NCBI RefSeq assembly: GCF_900162695.1
Contig: NZ_FUIH01000007.1
Coordinates: forward strand, 248,001 to 312,000
Reading direction: 5' to 3'
Source of the DNA: Virgibacillus siamensis
GTDB lineage: Bacteria > Bacillota > Bacilli > Bacillales > Amphibacillaceae
Length of the DNA: 64,000 nt
In this document: positions 50,779 through 61,219 of the stretch, piece by piece
Numbering within the stretch: the first letter of the stretch is position 1
Layout: the number at the start of each line of letters is the position of its first letter
The notes under the pieces: generated by a model
Databases searched by the model: none
Told to the model about the DNA's origin: nothing
The model's input: only the letters and a program-made list of their open reading frames with translations
Made by a program: the position numbers and the translations under genes

Positions 50779-50807
50779 TTGATTTGAAATTTGGATGTTG
50801 GTATAAT
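50779..50807 (+). promoter_or_regulatory. Promoter of tRNA-Gly
   Basis: TTGATT (50779-50784), a 17-bp spacer and extended -10 TGG-TATAAT (50802-50807). The start near 50814 leaves a 50-nt leader for RNase P cleavage. The rest of 50571-50778 shows nothing recognisable. Confidence 0.7.
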
Positions 50808-50863
50808 AAAAAATGTTCATAAAAACGTAGCGGAATTGACAGTGATTCCATCCAACCTAATAT

Positions 50864-50937
50864 GCGGGTGTAGTTTAGTGGTAAAACCTCAGCCTTCCAA
50901 GCTGATGATGTGGGTTCGATTCCCATCATCCGCTCCA
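50864..50937 (+). tRNA. tRNA-Gly (anticodon UCC)
   Basis: A full cloverleaf of 74 nt with encoded CCA. Acceptor arms GCGGGTG and CATCCGC pair with one GU, the anticodon stem is TCAGC/GCTGA around CTTCCAA with anticodon TCC at 50896-50898, and the T arm is GTGGGTTCGATTCCCAT. Confidence 0.97.
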
Positions 50938-50950
50938 TTACATAAGTCTT

Positions 50951-50995
50951 AACGCAGTGTTTCGTAACATGTTATACGAAGCATTGCGTTTTTTC
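50951..50995 (+). terminator. Terminator of tRNA-Gly
   Basis: A long stem AACGCA...TTCGTA / TACGAA...TGCGTT ending in TTTTTT, 13 bp after the CCA. Confidence 0.88.
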
Positions 50996-51080
50996 ATGTT
51001 GCTGGTTGTTCTTCACTTGAACAAACAGCTCCAACACCTGTATGCTGAAAAGAGATATTCTATTAAATTGAGGGATTTAC

Positions 51081-52784
51081 ATGCAAAAATTAATGCAAAC
51101 ATTAAAGCAGATTGATGGAAAAGGATATAAAGCATATAAAGGCATTCAGGGACGATACAGTTTTAAGGACTTTGATTTGCATATTGATTATGTACAAGGT
51201 GATCCATTTGCAACCCCGTCAAAAGTTCGTGTCGTCATTCCAACCGGTAAAAGACATATGAGTGCGGAGTGGCTTTCACCTGCAGCACGGCTGACCGCAA
51301 CAGAGGATATACTTGCACGGAAAGTTGGGCAGGCGATCACAAAGGGAAACTTTATCATAAAGGGATCCGGCAAGAGCGGCAAGATCCTTTTTGACAGGCC
51401 CGGACAGGAAGTGCTGAAGCGTAGTGCTGTTCAGGTGGATGACAAATCCATTACGGTTTGTATTTCAGTTGGCTTGCCGGCAAATGGCCGAAGAATTAAC
51501 GGCCGGGAAGCAGAAAAATTATTTTCCACTGCCATTCCGGCAATTATCCAACGGTCCATCTTCACGATTACAGATGAGGAAATTGTGAAGGCGGTCCAGC
51601 TCTCTGATCAGCAGGAAGCTATTCGGGCAGAAATGCGCAAAAATAATTGGATTTCATTTATTGCCAATGGAGCCATCCTTCCACGGGAAAGCGGCATCAG
51701 CAATCGTCCAATGAAAAATGCTGTCGCGTTTCAAACACCTCCGGAAAACAAAGTGGAAATAAATATTCCACACCAAACGGAACCAGTCAAAGGCATGGCA
51801 ATCAAAAAAGGCATTTCACTTATTGTCGGCGGCGGTTATCATGGGAAAAGTACAATTCTCGAGGCGATTGAACGAGGTGTTTATTCTCATATACATGGTG
51901 ATGGACGTGAGTATGTATTAACTGATCCGGATGCCGTGAAAATTCGTGCGGAAGACGGCAGGCAGATAACCGGTGTTAATATTTCGCCGTTCATTAACAA
52001 TTTACCGCATAAGCAGGATACTGACCTCTTTTCAACCGAAAATGCAAGCGGCAGTACGTCACAGGCGGCAAATGTAATGGAAGCGTTGGAAGCAGGAGCT
52101 ACAACACTGCTGATTGATGAGGATACAAGTGCGACGAACTTTATGATCCGTGATCACCGGATGCAGCAGCTTGTCAAACGGGATAAAGAACCAATCACCC
52201 CGTTTATTGATAAAATTAAACAGTTGCGTGATCAGCTTAACGTTTCGACAATTTTGGTTATGGGCGGATCCGGTGATTATTTTGCAATCGCTGACTCCGT
52301 GATTATGATGGAAGCGTACATTCCGTCTAATGTGACAAATGATGCCAGGGCAATTATGGAAGAAGATCCGCTTAACCGGGATTCTTTGCCGTCAGAAACT
52401 TTTGGGAAAATTGCGGATCGTTATTTCCAGCAAAATTCGTTACAGACAAAAAAAGGAAAACGTTCAAAAACGCAGGCAAAAGGGCTAACCACAATTTTGA
52501 TGGGTAACACTGATATTTCGTTTGATGATACGGAGCAGTTGGCAGATGCTTCACAAACAAGGATGATTGCCGAAATTATTCAGTATTTGGATCGTACGAA
52601 CGGTCTTGGTAATCGGTCGGTCCATCAGCTGCTGGATGATTTGGAAAAACAGATGGAACAGAGTGGGCTGGCGTCCTTTACGGTGTTTAAAGATCAGCAT
52701 CCGGGTGACATTGCACGACCAAGGCGGTATGAAATTGCTGCAGTTCTAAACCGGATGCGAACAGCAAACGTCATTCAAAAATAG
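51081..52784 (+). CDS. Predicted ABC-class ATPase (DUF2791-like stand-alone ATPase)
   Basis: A 567-residue protein of the 'ATPase of the ABC class' family. Walker A is GGGYHGKSTILEAIERGVY near residue 250, the signature-like ENASGSTSQAANVMEA follows, and Walker B is ATTLLIDEDTSATNFM with the ATPase acid. The N-terminal 240 residues are a family-specific domain and there is no membrane part, so it is not a transporter. Function unknown. It ends 16 bp before queG, so it may be co-transcribed. Confidence 0.82.
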   Translation: MQKLMQTLKQIDGKGYKAYKGIQGRYSFKDFDLHIDYVQGDPFATPSKVRVVIPTGKRHMSAEWLSPAARLTATEDILARKVGQAITKGNFIIKGSGKSGKILFDRPGQEVLKRSAVQVDDKSITVCISVGLPANGRRINGREAEKLFSTAIPAIIQRSIFTITDEEIVKAVQLSDQQEAIRAEMRKNNWISFIANGAILPRESGISNRPMKNAVAFQTPPENKVEINIPHQTEPVKGMAIKKGISLIVGGGYHGKSTILEAIERGVYSHIHGDGREYVLTDPDAVKIRAEDGRQITGVNISPFINNLPHKQDTDLFSTENASGSTSQAANVMEALEAGATTLLIDEDTSATNFMIRDHRMQQLVKRDKEPITPFIDKIKQLRDQLNVSTILVMGGSGDYFAIADSVIMMEAYIPSNVTNDARAIMEEDPLNRDSLPSETFGKIADRYFQQNSLQTKKGKRSKTQAKGLTTILMGNTDISFDDTEQLADASQTRMIAEIIQYLDRTNGLGNRSVHQLLDDLEKQMEQSGLASFTVFKDQHPGDIARPRRYEIAAVLNRMRTANVIQK

Positions 52785-52800
52785 AAGGAAGGTACGAACA

Positions 52801-53946
52801 ATGGATACGGGCACTCTGAAACAGGAGATTGTGGAATACAGCAAAGAAATCGGCATCGACAAAATTGGCTTTGCAGCTGCAGATGTTTTCAGTGAATTGA
52901 AGGAACGTCTGCGCAGCCAGCAATCGCTTGGTTATCAGTCCGGTTTTGAAAAGGGAACAATTGAAGATCGGACAGAGCCGGAGCGTCTGCTTCCTGAGGC
53001 AAAGTCGATTCTTTCCATTGCGCTTGCCTATCCATCACGCATAAAGGATGCACCAAAAAGTAAGAAGGAATCCAGGCGCGGCGTGTTTTGCCGGGCATCA
53101 TGGGGTGTCGACTATCACGTTGTTTTACAGGAAAAGCTGGAAATGCTTGCATCATTTATTCGGGAAAAAATGCCTGATGCGGAAACTAAAGTGATGGTTG
53201 ATACAGGCGAGTTATCCGACCGAGCTGTTGCAGAGCGGGCCGGCATCGGCTTTAGCGGGAAAAATACATCCATTATTACACCGGAATTCGGATCATACGT
53301 TTATCTGGGTGAACTCATCACGAATATTCCGTTTGTACCGGATGAACCGCTTGCAGATGGATGCGGGTCCTGCACTAAATGTCTGGATGCCTGCCCAACT
53401 GGTGCATTGGTTCAGGGCGGACAGCTCAATGCCCAAAAATGTCTTGCCTTTCAGACCCAAACGAAGGGTTTTCTTGATGATGAATACCGGTCCAAAATCG
53501 GCAATTTTATTTATGGCTTCGACACGTGCCAGGTTGTTTGTCCATATAATAAAAAAGTCGATTTTCATGTCCATCCGGAATTGGAACCGGATCCCGAAGT
53601 TGCAAAACCACAGTTGAAACCTATGCTGCGGATCTCGAACCGGGAATTTAAAAATACATTCGGTCATATAGCCGGTTCCTGGCGCGGAAAGAAACCGTTG
53701 CAGCGGAATGCGCTGATTGCCCTCGCTCACTACAAGGATGAAACGGCAGTTAAGGAGATTATTGAAGTGATGAAACATGATCCGCGCCCGGTTATCCGCG
53801 GAACCGCTGCATGGTCTCTTGGGAAAATTGGAACTGACGAGGCGTTTGCTGCAGTTAAGGCCGCTATGGAACAGGAAACAGATGAAAATGTATTATTTGA
53901 AATGGAAAAGGGATTGGCATTTCAACAGGAAACCACTGAGATCTAA
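52801..53946 (+). CDS. queG: Epoxyqueuosine reductase
   Basis: A 381-residue cobalamin and iron-sulfur enzyme that reduces epoxyqueuosine to queuosine in tRNA position 34, the last step of Q synthesis. Two 4Fe-4S motifs are present, CGSCTKCLDACPTGAL and CQVVCPYNK, and the corrinoid-binding N-terminal region (IGIDKIGFAAADVF) starts the protein. The C terminus carries HEAT-like repeats (VIRGTAAWSLGKIGTDEAFAAV) that help bind tRNA. B. subtilis has the same neighbourhood queG(yhbA)-yhbB-trmL. Confidence 0.93.
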   Translation: MDTGTLKQEIVEYSKEIGIDKIGFAAADVFSELKERLRSQQSLGYQSGFEKGTIEDRTEPERLLPEAKSILSIALAYPSRIKDAPKSKKESRRGVFCRASWGVDYHVVLQEKLEMLASFIREKMPDAETKVMVDTGELSDRAVAERAGIGFSGKNTSIITPEFGSYVYLGELITNIPFVPDEPLADGCGSCTKCLDACPTGALVQGGQLNAQKCLAFQTQTKGFLDDEYRSKIGNFIYGFDTCQVVCPYNKKVDFHVHPELEPDPEVAKPQLKPMLRISNREFKNTFGHIAGSWRGKKPLQRNALIALAHYKDETAVKEIIEVMKHDPRPVIRGTAAWSLGKIGTDEAFAAVKAAMEQETDENVLFEMEKGLAFQQETTEI

Positions 53947-53965
53947 TCGAATGGGGGACGTAACA

Positions 53966-54481
53966 ATGGAACTTTTTTACGATGAAATGGATTCACCAGT
54001 TGGCACCCTGCTTCTGATCGGTGATGGGGACAAGATGCTGCGAATTGAGTATGGTACCTTGTCTGATTCGGATGACAAGATGACAGCCTGGGCCAATCGA
54101 TATTTTGATAAGCCCTGCTTTGTGAAACATCCCGATAAAGTCAAGGAAGCCAAGAGTGAACTCCAGGAATATTTTCTGAATAAGCGGCAGCATTTTACAA
54201 TACCATTCGAATTTCATGGAACTCCCTTTCAAGTAGAAGTGTGGCGGGCCCTGTTTGATACAATTCCGTTTGGTGCAACAAAAACCTATAAGGGTATAGC
54301 CGATACAATTGGTAAACCGAAAGCTGTCCGTGCGGTCGGCGGGGCCGTCAATAAAAATCCATTTTCCATTGTTGTACCATGTCACCGGGTCATTGGTGCA
54401 AATGGCAAAATGGTTGGCTACAATGGTGGTCTGGATAAAAAGGAATACTTGCTGAATCATGAAATAGTAGAGTTCGGTTGA
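53966..54481 (+). CDS. ogt: Methylated-DNA--protein-cysteine methyltransferase
   Basis: A 171-residue suicide repair protein that removes O6-alkyl groups from guanine. The acceptor Cys is in VVPCHRVIGANGKMVGYNGG, the Arg finger and DNA-binding helix in TYKGIADTIGKPKAVRAVGGAVN. ATG 53966, with GGGGGAC upstream, lies 19 bp after queG; the longer frame running inside queG is rejected. It appears inserted in the queG-yhbB pair compared with B. subtilis. Confidence 0.93.
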   Translation: MELFYDEMDSPVGTLLLIGDGDKMLRIEYGTLSDSDDKMTAWANRYFDKPCFVKHPDKVKEAKSELQEYFLNKRQHFTIPFEFHGTPFQVEVWRALFDTIPFGATKTYKGIADTIGKPKAVRAVGGAVNKNPFSIVVPCHRVIGANGKMVGYNGGLDKKEYLLNHEIVEFG

Positions 54482-54663
54482 TTTGAAAGCACGCAATTGT
54501 ATCGGGCGGGAAGCACTGAATTTTGAGCGATGAATACCCAAACTCGCGCGAACTCTTAATTCGGGACTCTTCAATCAGCCAATTGTACACCTTAATGATG
54601 AAACCTTTCAGCCGCAATAACGTAGTATAAGGTAACAACTCCTTATTTAAAGGGTGATTACCT

Positions 54664-54951
54664 TTGAAACGGGCATTAGGTATAAGTGTTATTACCGCAG
54701 CAGTTCTTTTTTTGGTTGGTTTTATTTCCGGGAACCACGATTTGTTCGGAAAAATTGCAGTTGGTATCGGTGTGTTTTTCCTGCTGGTTTCCGGATTAAC
54801 AAGCGGTTTATTTGTCAGTGGCAGGCAGATGCAGGCTAATTTTCATACCGAAAGCAAAGCGGATCGTGCGGGACGCCGCAATATGATGTTTATCTCCAGC
54901 ATCATCATGATTCCGCATTTTATCTGCGGTTATTTTCTGCTTATATTATAA
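54664..54951 (+). CDS. Small membrane protein, DUF5316-like
   Basis: A 95-residue protein with three hydrophobic helices (ISVITAAVLFLVGFISG, GIGVFFLLVSGLTSGLFVSG, MMFISSIIMIPHFICGYFLLIL) and a basic cytoplasmic loop. It matches the look of DUF5316 proteins in Bacillaceae. The TTG start has an AAAGGGTGATTACC leader. Function unknown. Confidence 0.7.
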   Translation: MKRALGISVITAAVLFLVGFISGNHDLFGKIAVGIGVFFLLVSGLTSGLFVSGRQMQANFHTESKADRAGRRNMMFISSIIMIPHFICGYFLLIL

Positions 54952-54998
54952 GATATGGACATACTTCCTCTTCATAGAATGTAATGGAGGGGATTTTT

Positions 54999-55844
54999 AT
55001 GGACGAAATTCGTGATTATTGGCTGGAATATTTTCAGTCGGAACGTAATGATGACAGTTGGTGGGGCAGAAAAAAAGCGTTATGTCGTGACAGGGACGCA
55101 GAGATTGTCCGAATCAGCGGGAAGGGAATCAAATATGAGGAACTTTGCTATTCCAATCAAAGAGGCTGTAAATATTTGCTTCATTTATCTTTCCTTTTAA
55201 AGCAGCAGGAGACATTTATACGTGAAGAGCAGGTAGTCCCTTTTGAATTTCGTATGGAAAACGGAAAACTGGTACATCATCAGGAAATCAGTATGCCAAA
55301 TGCACCTCAGGACACCCCAGTTCTGACAGCAGATTCCATGCGCGGTTTATCCGATGAACGCTTCGCTTATGACAGACGTGCTGCTGTACAGTATGCTGAA
55401 CGCTGGTGGAATAGTTATAACCCTGCATATCGCACATTTGATGTTGACTGTACAAATTATGTATCACAGTGCCTGCGTGCTGGCGGTGCACCAATGCGGG
55501 GCGCCCCCGATCGTGGAAATGGCTGGTGGTATCAACACAATAATTGGAGTTACAGCTGGGCGGTGGCACATTCTCTGAGGTGGTATTTAAGCGGGTCAAC
55601 AGCCGGTTTGAAGGGGAAAGAGCTGGAATCACCCAGTGAACTGATTCCGGGTGATGTGATCTGTTATGATTTCCAGGGAACTGGCAGGTTTGATCACAAT
55701 ACAATCGTTGTCGGCAAGGATGCTTATGGAATGCCGCTTGTCAATGCCCATACAGATAACAGCCGAAACCGCTATTGGTCTTATGAAGATTCACGCGCAT
55801 GGACACCAGACATTGAATATAAGTTTTTCCGGATTGGCGAGTAG
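54999..55844 (+). CDS. yhbB: Amidase_6-domain protein (YhbB)
   Basis: A 281-residue protein whose C-terminal 150 residues are an Amidase_6 (NlpC/P60-like) domain: YDRRAAVQYAERWWNSY, catalytic Cys in FDVDCTNYVSQCLRAGG, and His in GRFDHNTIVVGKD. No signal peptide. B. subtilis yhbB sits in the same place between queG and trmL. The domain suggests peptidoglycan-related hydrolysis, perhaps in the mother cell, but activity is unproven. GGAGGGGA precedes ATG 54999. Confidence 0.85.
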   Translation: MDEIRDYWLEYFQSERNDDSWWGRKKALCRDRDAEIVRISGKGIKYEELCYSNQRGCKYLLHLSFLLKQQETFIREEQVVPFEFRMENGKLVHHQEISMPNAPQDTPVLTADSMRGLSDERFAYDRRAAVQYAERWWNSYNPAYRTFDVDCTNYVSQCLRAGGAPMRGAPDRGNGWWYQHNNWSYSWAVAHSLRWYLSGSTAGLKGKELESPSELIPGDVICYDFQGTGRFDHNTIVVGKDAYGMPLVNAHTDNSRNRYWSYEDSRAWTPDIEYKFFRIGE

Positions 55845-55887
55845 TGGTATAATGATGTGGTTATTAATATTGTAAGGAGAATGAATT

Positions 55888-56361
55888 GTGAGTTTAAACA
55901 TCGTTTTGTACCAGCCGGAGATACCTGCAAATACCGGTAACATTGCCAGAACATGCCTGGCAACAAATGCAACGTTACACTTGATTCATCCGCTCGGCTT
56001 TTCCACGGATGATAAAATGGTCCGGAGAGCCGGGCTTGATTACTGGGAGCATGTGGATATTCGGGAATATGCATCAATTACGGAATTGTATGATACATAT
56101 CCAGGTGGAACTTATTATTATATTGAAAACTTCGGGACCAAACAGTATACTGACTGCGATTACGGTAATCCGGAAGATGATTTGTTTTTCGTGTTTGGCC
56201 GTGAAACGACAGGTATTCCGAAAAGTTTGCTTGCAGGAAAAAAAGATTACTGTTTACGGATTCCAATGACCGATAATGTACGTTCACTGAACTTATCCAA
56301 TACTACAGCCATTATCATATATGAAGCATTGAGACAGCAGGGATATTCGGGATTAAGATGA
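55888..56361 (+). CDS. trmL: tRNA (cytidine(34)-2'-O)-methyltransferase
   Basis: A 157-residue SPOUT-class methyltransferase that modifies the wobble ribose of leucine tRNAs with SAM. Motifs PANTGNIARTCLATNATLHL, FGRETTGIPKSLL and IPMTDNVRSLNLSNTTAI form the trefoil knot. GTG 55888 follows AAGGAGAATGAATT. Formerly CspR in B. subtilis. Confidence 0.93.
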   Translation: MSLNIVLYQPEIPANTGNIARTCLATNATLHLIHPLGFSTDDKMVRRAGLDYWEHVDIREYASITELYDTYPGGTYYYIENFGTKQYTDCDYGNPEDDLFFVFGRETTGIPKSLLAGKKDYCLRIPMTDNVRSLNLSNTTAIIIYEALRQQGYSGLR

Positions 56362-56430
56362 ATTTCATGTGCAATCTCACCCCTTATATGTCCGTCCGTA
56401 CGCGCGTATTTATAAAGGAATAGTTTATCA

Positions 56431-56464
56431 AAAAAACCGTCATGCATATGGATGACGGTTTTTA
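56431..56464. terminator. Bidirectional terminator between trmL and the small gene
   Basis: AAAACCGTCAT pairs with ATGACGGTTTT around an eight-base loop, with A-run before and T-run after. Confidence 0.87.
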
Positions 56465-56473
56465 TTCGTTCTT

Positions 56474-56575
56474 CTACTGATTTTTCTTCGGTTCTCCGGG
56501 TTTTGCTTCATAACCGGATGTGAAGCAGGACACAATAAATGTTACGATAACGCCCATAAGTAAAGCGAGTTTCAT
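56474..56575 (-). CDS. Small lipoprotein-like peptide, 33 residues
   Basis: A 33-codon frame on the minus strand (MKLALLMGVIVTFIVSCFTSGY, ending KPGEPKKNQ) behind a perfect AAGGAGG site nine bases before ATG 56575. The hydrophobic stretch followed by VSCFTSG resembles a short membrane anchor or degenerate lipobox, then a polar tail. It shares a bidirectional terminator with trmL. No family recognised. Confidence 0.65.
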   Translation of the reverse strand: MKLALLMGVIVTFIVSCFTSGYEAKPGEPKKNQ

Positions 56576-56755
56576 GACGTTTCCTCCTTAAAGACTGTAT
56601 GTAATTAAGTATATTATTTCTATAATGTCCTTATTATACCGAATAAATTCGGGAATGTGAACCTTAAGAAACAGCCTATTGTAAAAACTAAAATGCTGAA
56701 AATATCGAAACCTTATTATTTGATTGTTTTCCTGTCATGATTTAGGGTATATTAG

Positions 56756-56784
56756 TTGATGAAGTTATAGCAGAGTTCTATAAT
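56756..56784 (+). promoter_or_regulatory. Sigma-A promoter of odhAB
   Basis: TTGATG (56756-56761), a 17-bp spacer and TATAAT (56779-56784), 66 bp before odhA. Confidence 0.75.
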
Positions 56785-56850
56785 AAAAATTGAGTGTAAA
56801 TTGACCGTTGAAACAGCGGAGAAACCTAACTTCTAATGGGGGTATAAAAC

Positions 56851-59715
56851 GTGGCACAGAATGAAGAATCGAGCCTTGGATTCTGGGGACAATTTTATGG
56901 TCCGAACATGGGGTATATTGAAGAACAGTATGAGCTCTTCAAACAGGACCCTGACAGTGTTGATCCATCGATAAGGGAATTGTTTGATCAACACGGCGCT
57001 CCTGAATGGGTGCAGCATACAGGCGAAGCAATACAGACAGTTGCTCAATCCAAGACATCCATAGATGATGTGAAAAAGTTGACCTCAGCAATGAAACTTG
57101 TTGAGGCTATTCGTCGTTTTGGACATTTGGATGCAGATATTTATCCGGTGGGGCATGAAGACCGCACAACAGAATTGATACAGCCGGGAGCATACGGATT
57201 GTCCGAAGAGGATTTGCGCAGTATTCCTGCATCTTGGCTGTGGGAACAGTCGCCGAACGATGTAAAAGATGGGTATGATGTTGTTAAGCGACTGAAAAAG
57301 TATTATGCAGGAACGATTACATTTGAGTACGACCATGTGAATAATGAGGATGAGCGTCAATGGCTTCTGGAACGCATAGAGACAGGTGAGTTTCATCTCC
57401 CTCTTTCAAATGATGAGAAAAAGCAATTGCTTGAACGCCTTGCTCATGTTGAAGGCTTTGAAGGATTTTTACAAAAAACGTTTGTTGGACAGAAACGTTT
57501 TTCAATCGAAGGTCTGGAAGCAATGGTTCCCATGCTCGATCGTATCGTGAAATATGCTACTGAAGAAAAAACAGAGCACATTATGATGGGGATGGCCCAC
57601 CGCGGCCGTTTAAGCGTACTGGCTCATGTGCTTGGAAAACCATATGATAAAATTTTCTCCGAATTCCAGCATTCACCTGATAAAGAACTAATGCCATCAG
57701 AAGGTTCAACCGGGGTTACTTACGGGTGGACTGGTGATGTGAAATATCATTTTGGTGCAACAAAAGAAGTCAGGGATGAGGATGAAGCAACAACACGGAT
57801 TACGCTCGCCCATAATCCGTCACACTTGGAATTTGTAAATCCGGTAGTAGAAGGGTTTGCCCGAGCAGCCCAGGATGAACGCTCGGAAAAAGGATACCCT
57901 GAACAGGATATCAAAAAAGCAGTCCCTGTTCTGATTCATGGTGACGCTGCGTTTATCGGTGAAGGAGTTGTTGCCGAGACGCTCAATTTAAGCGGGTTAT
58001 CCGGATACAAAACGGGCGGAACACTGCATATTATTGCAAACAATTTACTTGGGTATACAACAAATCGCACGGATGGGCGTTCAACACGTTATGCCAGTGA
58101 TTTGGCTAAAGGATTTGAAATTCCAATCATCCACGTAAATGCGGATGATCCGATTGCATGTGTATCGGCAATCAGTATTGCGTATGAATATCGTCAGAAA
58201 TTCCATAAAGACTTCCTGATTGATTTGGTCGGTTATCGTCGCTATGGTCACAACGAAATGGATGAGCCAAGAGCAACACAGCCTTATCTGTATCAAACAA
58301 TTGACAAACATCCCACAGCGGCAAATGTTTTTGCAGAGCGATTAAAGGAAAAAGGAATTATAAATGATGATGATTTTAATCAGGTGAAAGAAAAGGTTGA
58401 AACCGGTCTTCGTGAAGTATACGAAGGGATGAGCGAAAACAGCGCTGCTGAACCTGAAATCAAAAGCATGCCAAAAGCACTCACGAATGGGTTGGACAGG
58501 TTTAAGACTGCAGTTCCATTGGATGATCTTAAAGCATTGAACGCTGGATTGCTTAAACGTCCGGAAGGTTTCACAGCATTGAAGAAACTGGAGAAAATTC
58601 TGAAACGCCGTGAGAATGTTTTGGAAGAAGGCAATAAAGCTGACTGGGGTGCCGGCGAAGCATTAACATATGCATCGATTCTTAAAGATGGTATTCCAAT
58701 CCGGATTACCGGGCAGGATACGGAGCGAGGAACGTTTGCCCACAGACACATGGTTCTGCATGATGTGAATACAGGTGAAACGTATTGCCCATTGCACGGA
58801 TTGGATGAGGCACAGGCTTCATTCGATATTCGCAACAGTCCGCTCTCTGAAGCTGGTGTGCTTGGCTTTGAATACGGTTATAGTGTTGAATCGCCGAATA
58901 CACTGGTTATTTGGGAAGCGCAATTTGGTGATTTTGCCAATGCCGGACAGGTTATTTTTGATCAGTTTATTTCAGCAAGCCGGGCCAAGTGGGGCGAAAA
59001 GTCCAATATGGTAATGTTACTGCCGCATGGTTATGAAGGACAGGGACCGGAACATTCGAGTGCACGTCTGGAACGTTATTTACAGCTTGCCGCTGAAAAT
59101 AACTGGATGGTTGCAAATGTAACGTCATCCGCACAATTTTTCCACCTGATTCGTCGTCAGGCAGCAATGCGTGGAACAGAAGAGGCGCGTCCGTTGATTT
59201 TAATGACACCAAAAAGTTTGCTTCGTAATCAGCGTGTTGCATCGGCTGCAGAGGAATTTACGGACGGGAATTTCATGCCGCTTCGTCAGCAGCCTAACTT
59301 GAAGGTGAGCAAGAAAAACGCCAAACGTCTGTTGATCGGCAGTGGTAAAGTAATGGTCGACATTGAAGAAGCACTTGATGAATCAGGAGAAAACTTTGAT
59401 TGGCTTCGGGCGCTTCGTCTTGAGCAAATTTATCCATTTCCGAAAAAACAACTTGAAAAAGCATTAAGAGAACTTCCTAACCTGGAAGAAATCGTCTGGG
59501 TACAGGAAGAACCTAAAAATATGGGCAGCTGGGATTTTGTTGATGATTACCTCCGAGATTTATTAAAAGAAGGGCAATCTTTACGATACATCGGCCGTCC
59601 TGAGCGTTCGGCTCCGGCCGGCGGGGAACCAAATGTCCATAAAGCTGAACAAAGTGAAATTATCAAAGAAGCGATAAGCGAGTCAAAAGGAGGAGATTCC
59701 AGTGAACGAAATTAA
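56851..59715 (+). CDS. odhA: 2-oxoglutarate dehydrogenase E1 component
   Basis: A 954-residue thiamine-diphosphate enzyme that decarboxylates 2-oxoglutarate in the TCA cycle and passes the succinyl group to the E2 lipoyl domain. Seen are the N-terminal [20 protein letters not shown] segment, [20 protein letters not shown], the TPP motif [20 protein letters not shown], and QPYMY-like [14 protein letters not shown]. The C-terminal transketolase-like domain includes [20 protein letters not shown]. Length fits the family (944 in B. subtilis). It overlaps odhB by 14 bp. Confidence 0.97.
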   Translation: MAQNEESSLGFWGQFYGPNMGYIEEQYELFKQDPDSVDPSIRELFDQHGAPEWVQHTGEAIQTVAQSKTSIDDVKKLTSAMKLVEAIRRFGHLDADIYPVGHEDRTTELIQPGAYGLSEEDLRSIPASWLWEQSPNDVKDGYDVVKRLKKYYAGTITFEYDHVNNEDERQWLLERIETGEFHLPLSNDEKKQLLERLAHVEGFEGFLQKTFVGQKRFSIEGLEAMVPMLDRIVKYATEEKTEHIMMGMAHRGRLSVLAHVLGKPYDKIFSEFQHSPDKELMPSEGSTGVTYGWTGDVKYHFGATKEVRDEDEATTRITLAHNPSHLEFVNPVVEGFARAAQDERSEKGYPEQDIKKAVPVLIHGDAAFIGEGVVAETLNLSGLSGYKTGGTLHIIANNLLGYTTNRTDGRSTRYASDLAKGFEIPIIHVNADDPIACVSAISIAYEYRQKFHKDFLIDLVGYRRYGHNEMDEPRATQPYLYQTIDKHPTAANVFAERLKEKGIINDDDFNQVKEKVETGLREVYEGMSENSAAEPEIKSMPKALTNGLDRFKTAVPLDDLKALNAGLLKRPEGFTALKKLEKILKRRENVLEEGNKADWGAGEALTYASILKDGIPIRITGQDTERGTFAHRHMVLHDVNTGETYCPLHGLDEAQASFDIRNSPLSEAGVLGFEYGYSVESPNTLVIWEAQFGDFANAGQVIFDQFISASRAKWGEKSNMVMLLPHGYEGQGPEHSSARLERYLQLAAENNWMVANVTSSAQFFHLIRRQAAMRGTEEARPLILMTPKSLLRNQRVASAAEEFTDGNFMPLRQQPNLKVSKKNAKRLLIGSGKVMVDIEEALDESGENFDWLRALRLEQIYPFPKKQLEKALRELPNLEEIVWVQEEPKNMGSWDFVDDYLRDLLKEGQSLRYIGRPERSAPAGGEPNVHKAEQSEIIKEAISESKGGDSSERN

Positions 59716-60991
59716 AATTCCGGAACTTGCAGAGTCCATTACAGAAGGTACTATTGCTGAATGGTTGGTTAAAAAAGGTGACAAAATTGAAAAAGGCGAT
59801 CCTGTAGTGGAACTGGAAACAGAAAAAGTTAATGTTGAGGTAAACTCCGATTATGCCGGTGTTGTTACTGAAATTTTGAGTGAAGAAGGCGATGATGTCG
59901 AAGTTGGCGACGTAATTGCCAAAGTCGATGAAAATGGAGAAGCAGGCGGTGATGGTGCTTCTGCCGATTCATCAAACGAAGCGAATTCAGATGAACCAAA
60001 AGCGGAAGATTCCAAGAAACAAGAAGCCCCTAAAGAAGAAACAGAAATTGAGAACAGTAAAGAGGAATCCAAGGATGCTTCAGAAAGCGGCGATGTGATT
60101 GCTTCCCCGGCTGCCCGCAAGCGTGCTCGTGAATTGGGGATTGATTTGAGCAAAGTGCAGGCACGTGATCCACTGGGTCGTGTCCGCCCGGAAGATGTGG
60201 ATGCTGCAGCTAAAGGTGGAACTGAACAGAAAGGATCCAAACCGAAGCAAAAAGAAGAGAGCGGAAAGTCCGAGAAGAAAGAATTCGATAAGCCGGTTGA
60301 GCGCGTGAAAATGACCCGCCGCCGTCAAACAATTGCAAACCGCCTTGTGGAAGTCCAGCATGAAGCGGCAATGCTGACTACTTTCAATGAAGTAGACATG
60401 ACGAATATAATGAAGCTGCGCAGTGAACGTAAAGAAAACTTTATTAAAAAACATGACGTTAAACTTGGTTTTATGTCATTCTTTACAAAAGCAGTAATTG
60501 GCGCTTTGAAAGATTTCCCTTATCTGAATGCTGAAATTCAAGGCAAAGAGCTTGTCCTTAAAAAATTCTATGATATCGGTATTGCGGTATCAACGGAAGA
60601 AGGTTTAGTGGTACCGGTTGTTCGCGATGCTGACCGACTTGATTTTGCCGGGGTTGAACGTGAAATCGGAAACCTTGGTAAGAAAGCAATGAATAAGCAA
60701 CTGAAAATGGAAGATCTGCAAGGCGGCACCTTTACAATTACCAATGGCGGTACTTTTGGATCCATGCTGTCAACACCAATCTTAAACGCACCACAAGTTG
60801 GTATTCTTGGCATGCATAACATCCAAAAACGTGCCATGGTTATGCCGGATGATTCCATTGAGGTTCGTCCAATGATGTATCTGGCACTTTCCTATGACCA
60901 CCGTATTGTGGATGGAAAAGATGCAGTACAATTCCTTGTACGCATTAAAGAACTGCTGGAAGATCCTTACGATTTATTGTTGGAAGGATAA
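59702..60991 (+). CDS. odhB: Dihydrolipoyllysine succinyltransferase E2 of 2-oxoglutarate dehydrogenase
   Basis: A 429-residue E2 protein. The lipoyl domain (1-80) has the modified Lys in [11 protein letters not shown]. An acidic linker (80-135) is followed by a peripheral subunit-binding domain ([20 protein letters not shown]) and the catalytic domain with the active His in [14 protein letters not shown]. It forms the core of the complex with OdhA and E3. GTG 59702 is set by GGAGGAGA inside the end of odhA, giving translational coupling. Confidence 0.97.
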   Translation: MNEIKIPELAESITEGTIAEWLVKKGDKIEKGDPVVELETEKVNVEVNSDYAGVVTEILSEEGDDVEVGDVIAKVDENGEAGGDGASADSSNEANSDEPKAEDSKKQEAPKEETEIENSKEESKDASESGDVIASPAARKRARELGIDLSKVQARDPLGRVRPEDVDAAAKGGTEQKGSKPKQKEESGKSEKKEFDKPVERVKMTRRRQTIANRLVEVQHEAAMLTTFNEVDMTNIMKLRSERKENFIKKHDVKLGFMSFFTKAVIGALKDFPYLNAEIQGKELVLKKFYDIGIAVSTEEGLVVPVVRDADRLDFAGVEREIGNLGKKAMNKQLKMEDLQGGTFTITNGGTFGSMLSTPILNAPQVGILGMHNIQKRAMVMPDDSIEVRPMMYLALSYDHRIVDGKDAVQFLVRIKELLEDPYDLLLEG

Positions 60992-61000
60992 TGAATACCA

Positions 61001-61037
61001 AAAAACCCCGTGACGGTTAACACCATTGCGGGGTTTT
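61001..61037 (+). terminator. First terminator after odhB
   Basis: AAAAACCCCG pairs with CGGGGTTTTT, a strong hairpin starting 10 bp after the stop. Confidence 0.88.
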
Positions 61038-61046
61038 TGTGTATAA

Positions 61047-61088
61047 AAATAATCCGGCTTTGAAAAATTCAAAGCCGGATTATTTTTA
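61047..61088. terminator. Second, perfect 17-bp inverted repeat
   Basis: AATAATCCGGCTTTGAA and its exact complement are separated by AAA only, then TTTTTA. It works as a second intrinsic terminator, active on both strands by its A and T flanks. Confidence 0.75.
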
Positions 61089-61219
61089 TAAAAAGTTATT
61101 GCATTGTAAATAATAGCATGGTAAACTAAGTAAGTTAGAGTCAAATTTCAATTTAATGATATATAACTATCCATTATTATTATAACATCATTAAAAATGA
61201 AAGTCAAACAGAATATAAA

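Noticed and set aside
50836..50863. TTGACA-N16-TAATAT as tRNA-Gly promoter
   Set aside because: The -10 box abuts the first tRNA base, so transcription would start inside the tRNA. The upstream extended -10 promoter fits.
53777..53965. N-terminal extension of the methyltransferase
   Set aside because: It lies inside queG in another frame; the family N terminus and binding site put the start at 53966.
54484..54575. Another 20-21-bp phased array
   Set aside because: AAGCAC recurs at 24 bp and AACTC at 10 and 14 bp; no steady period was found.
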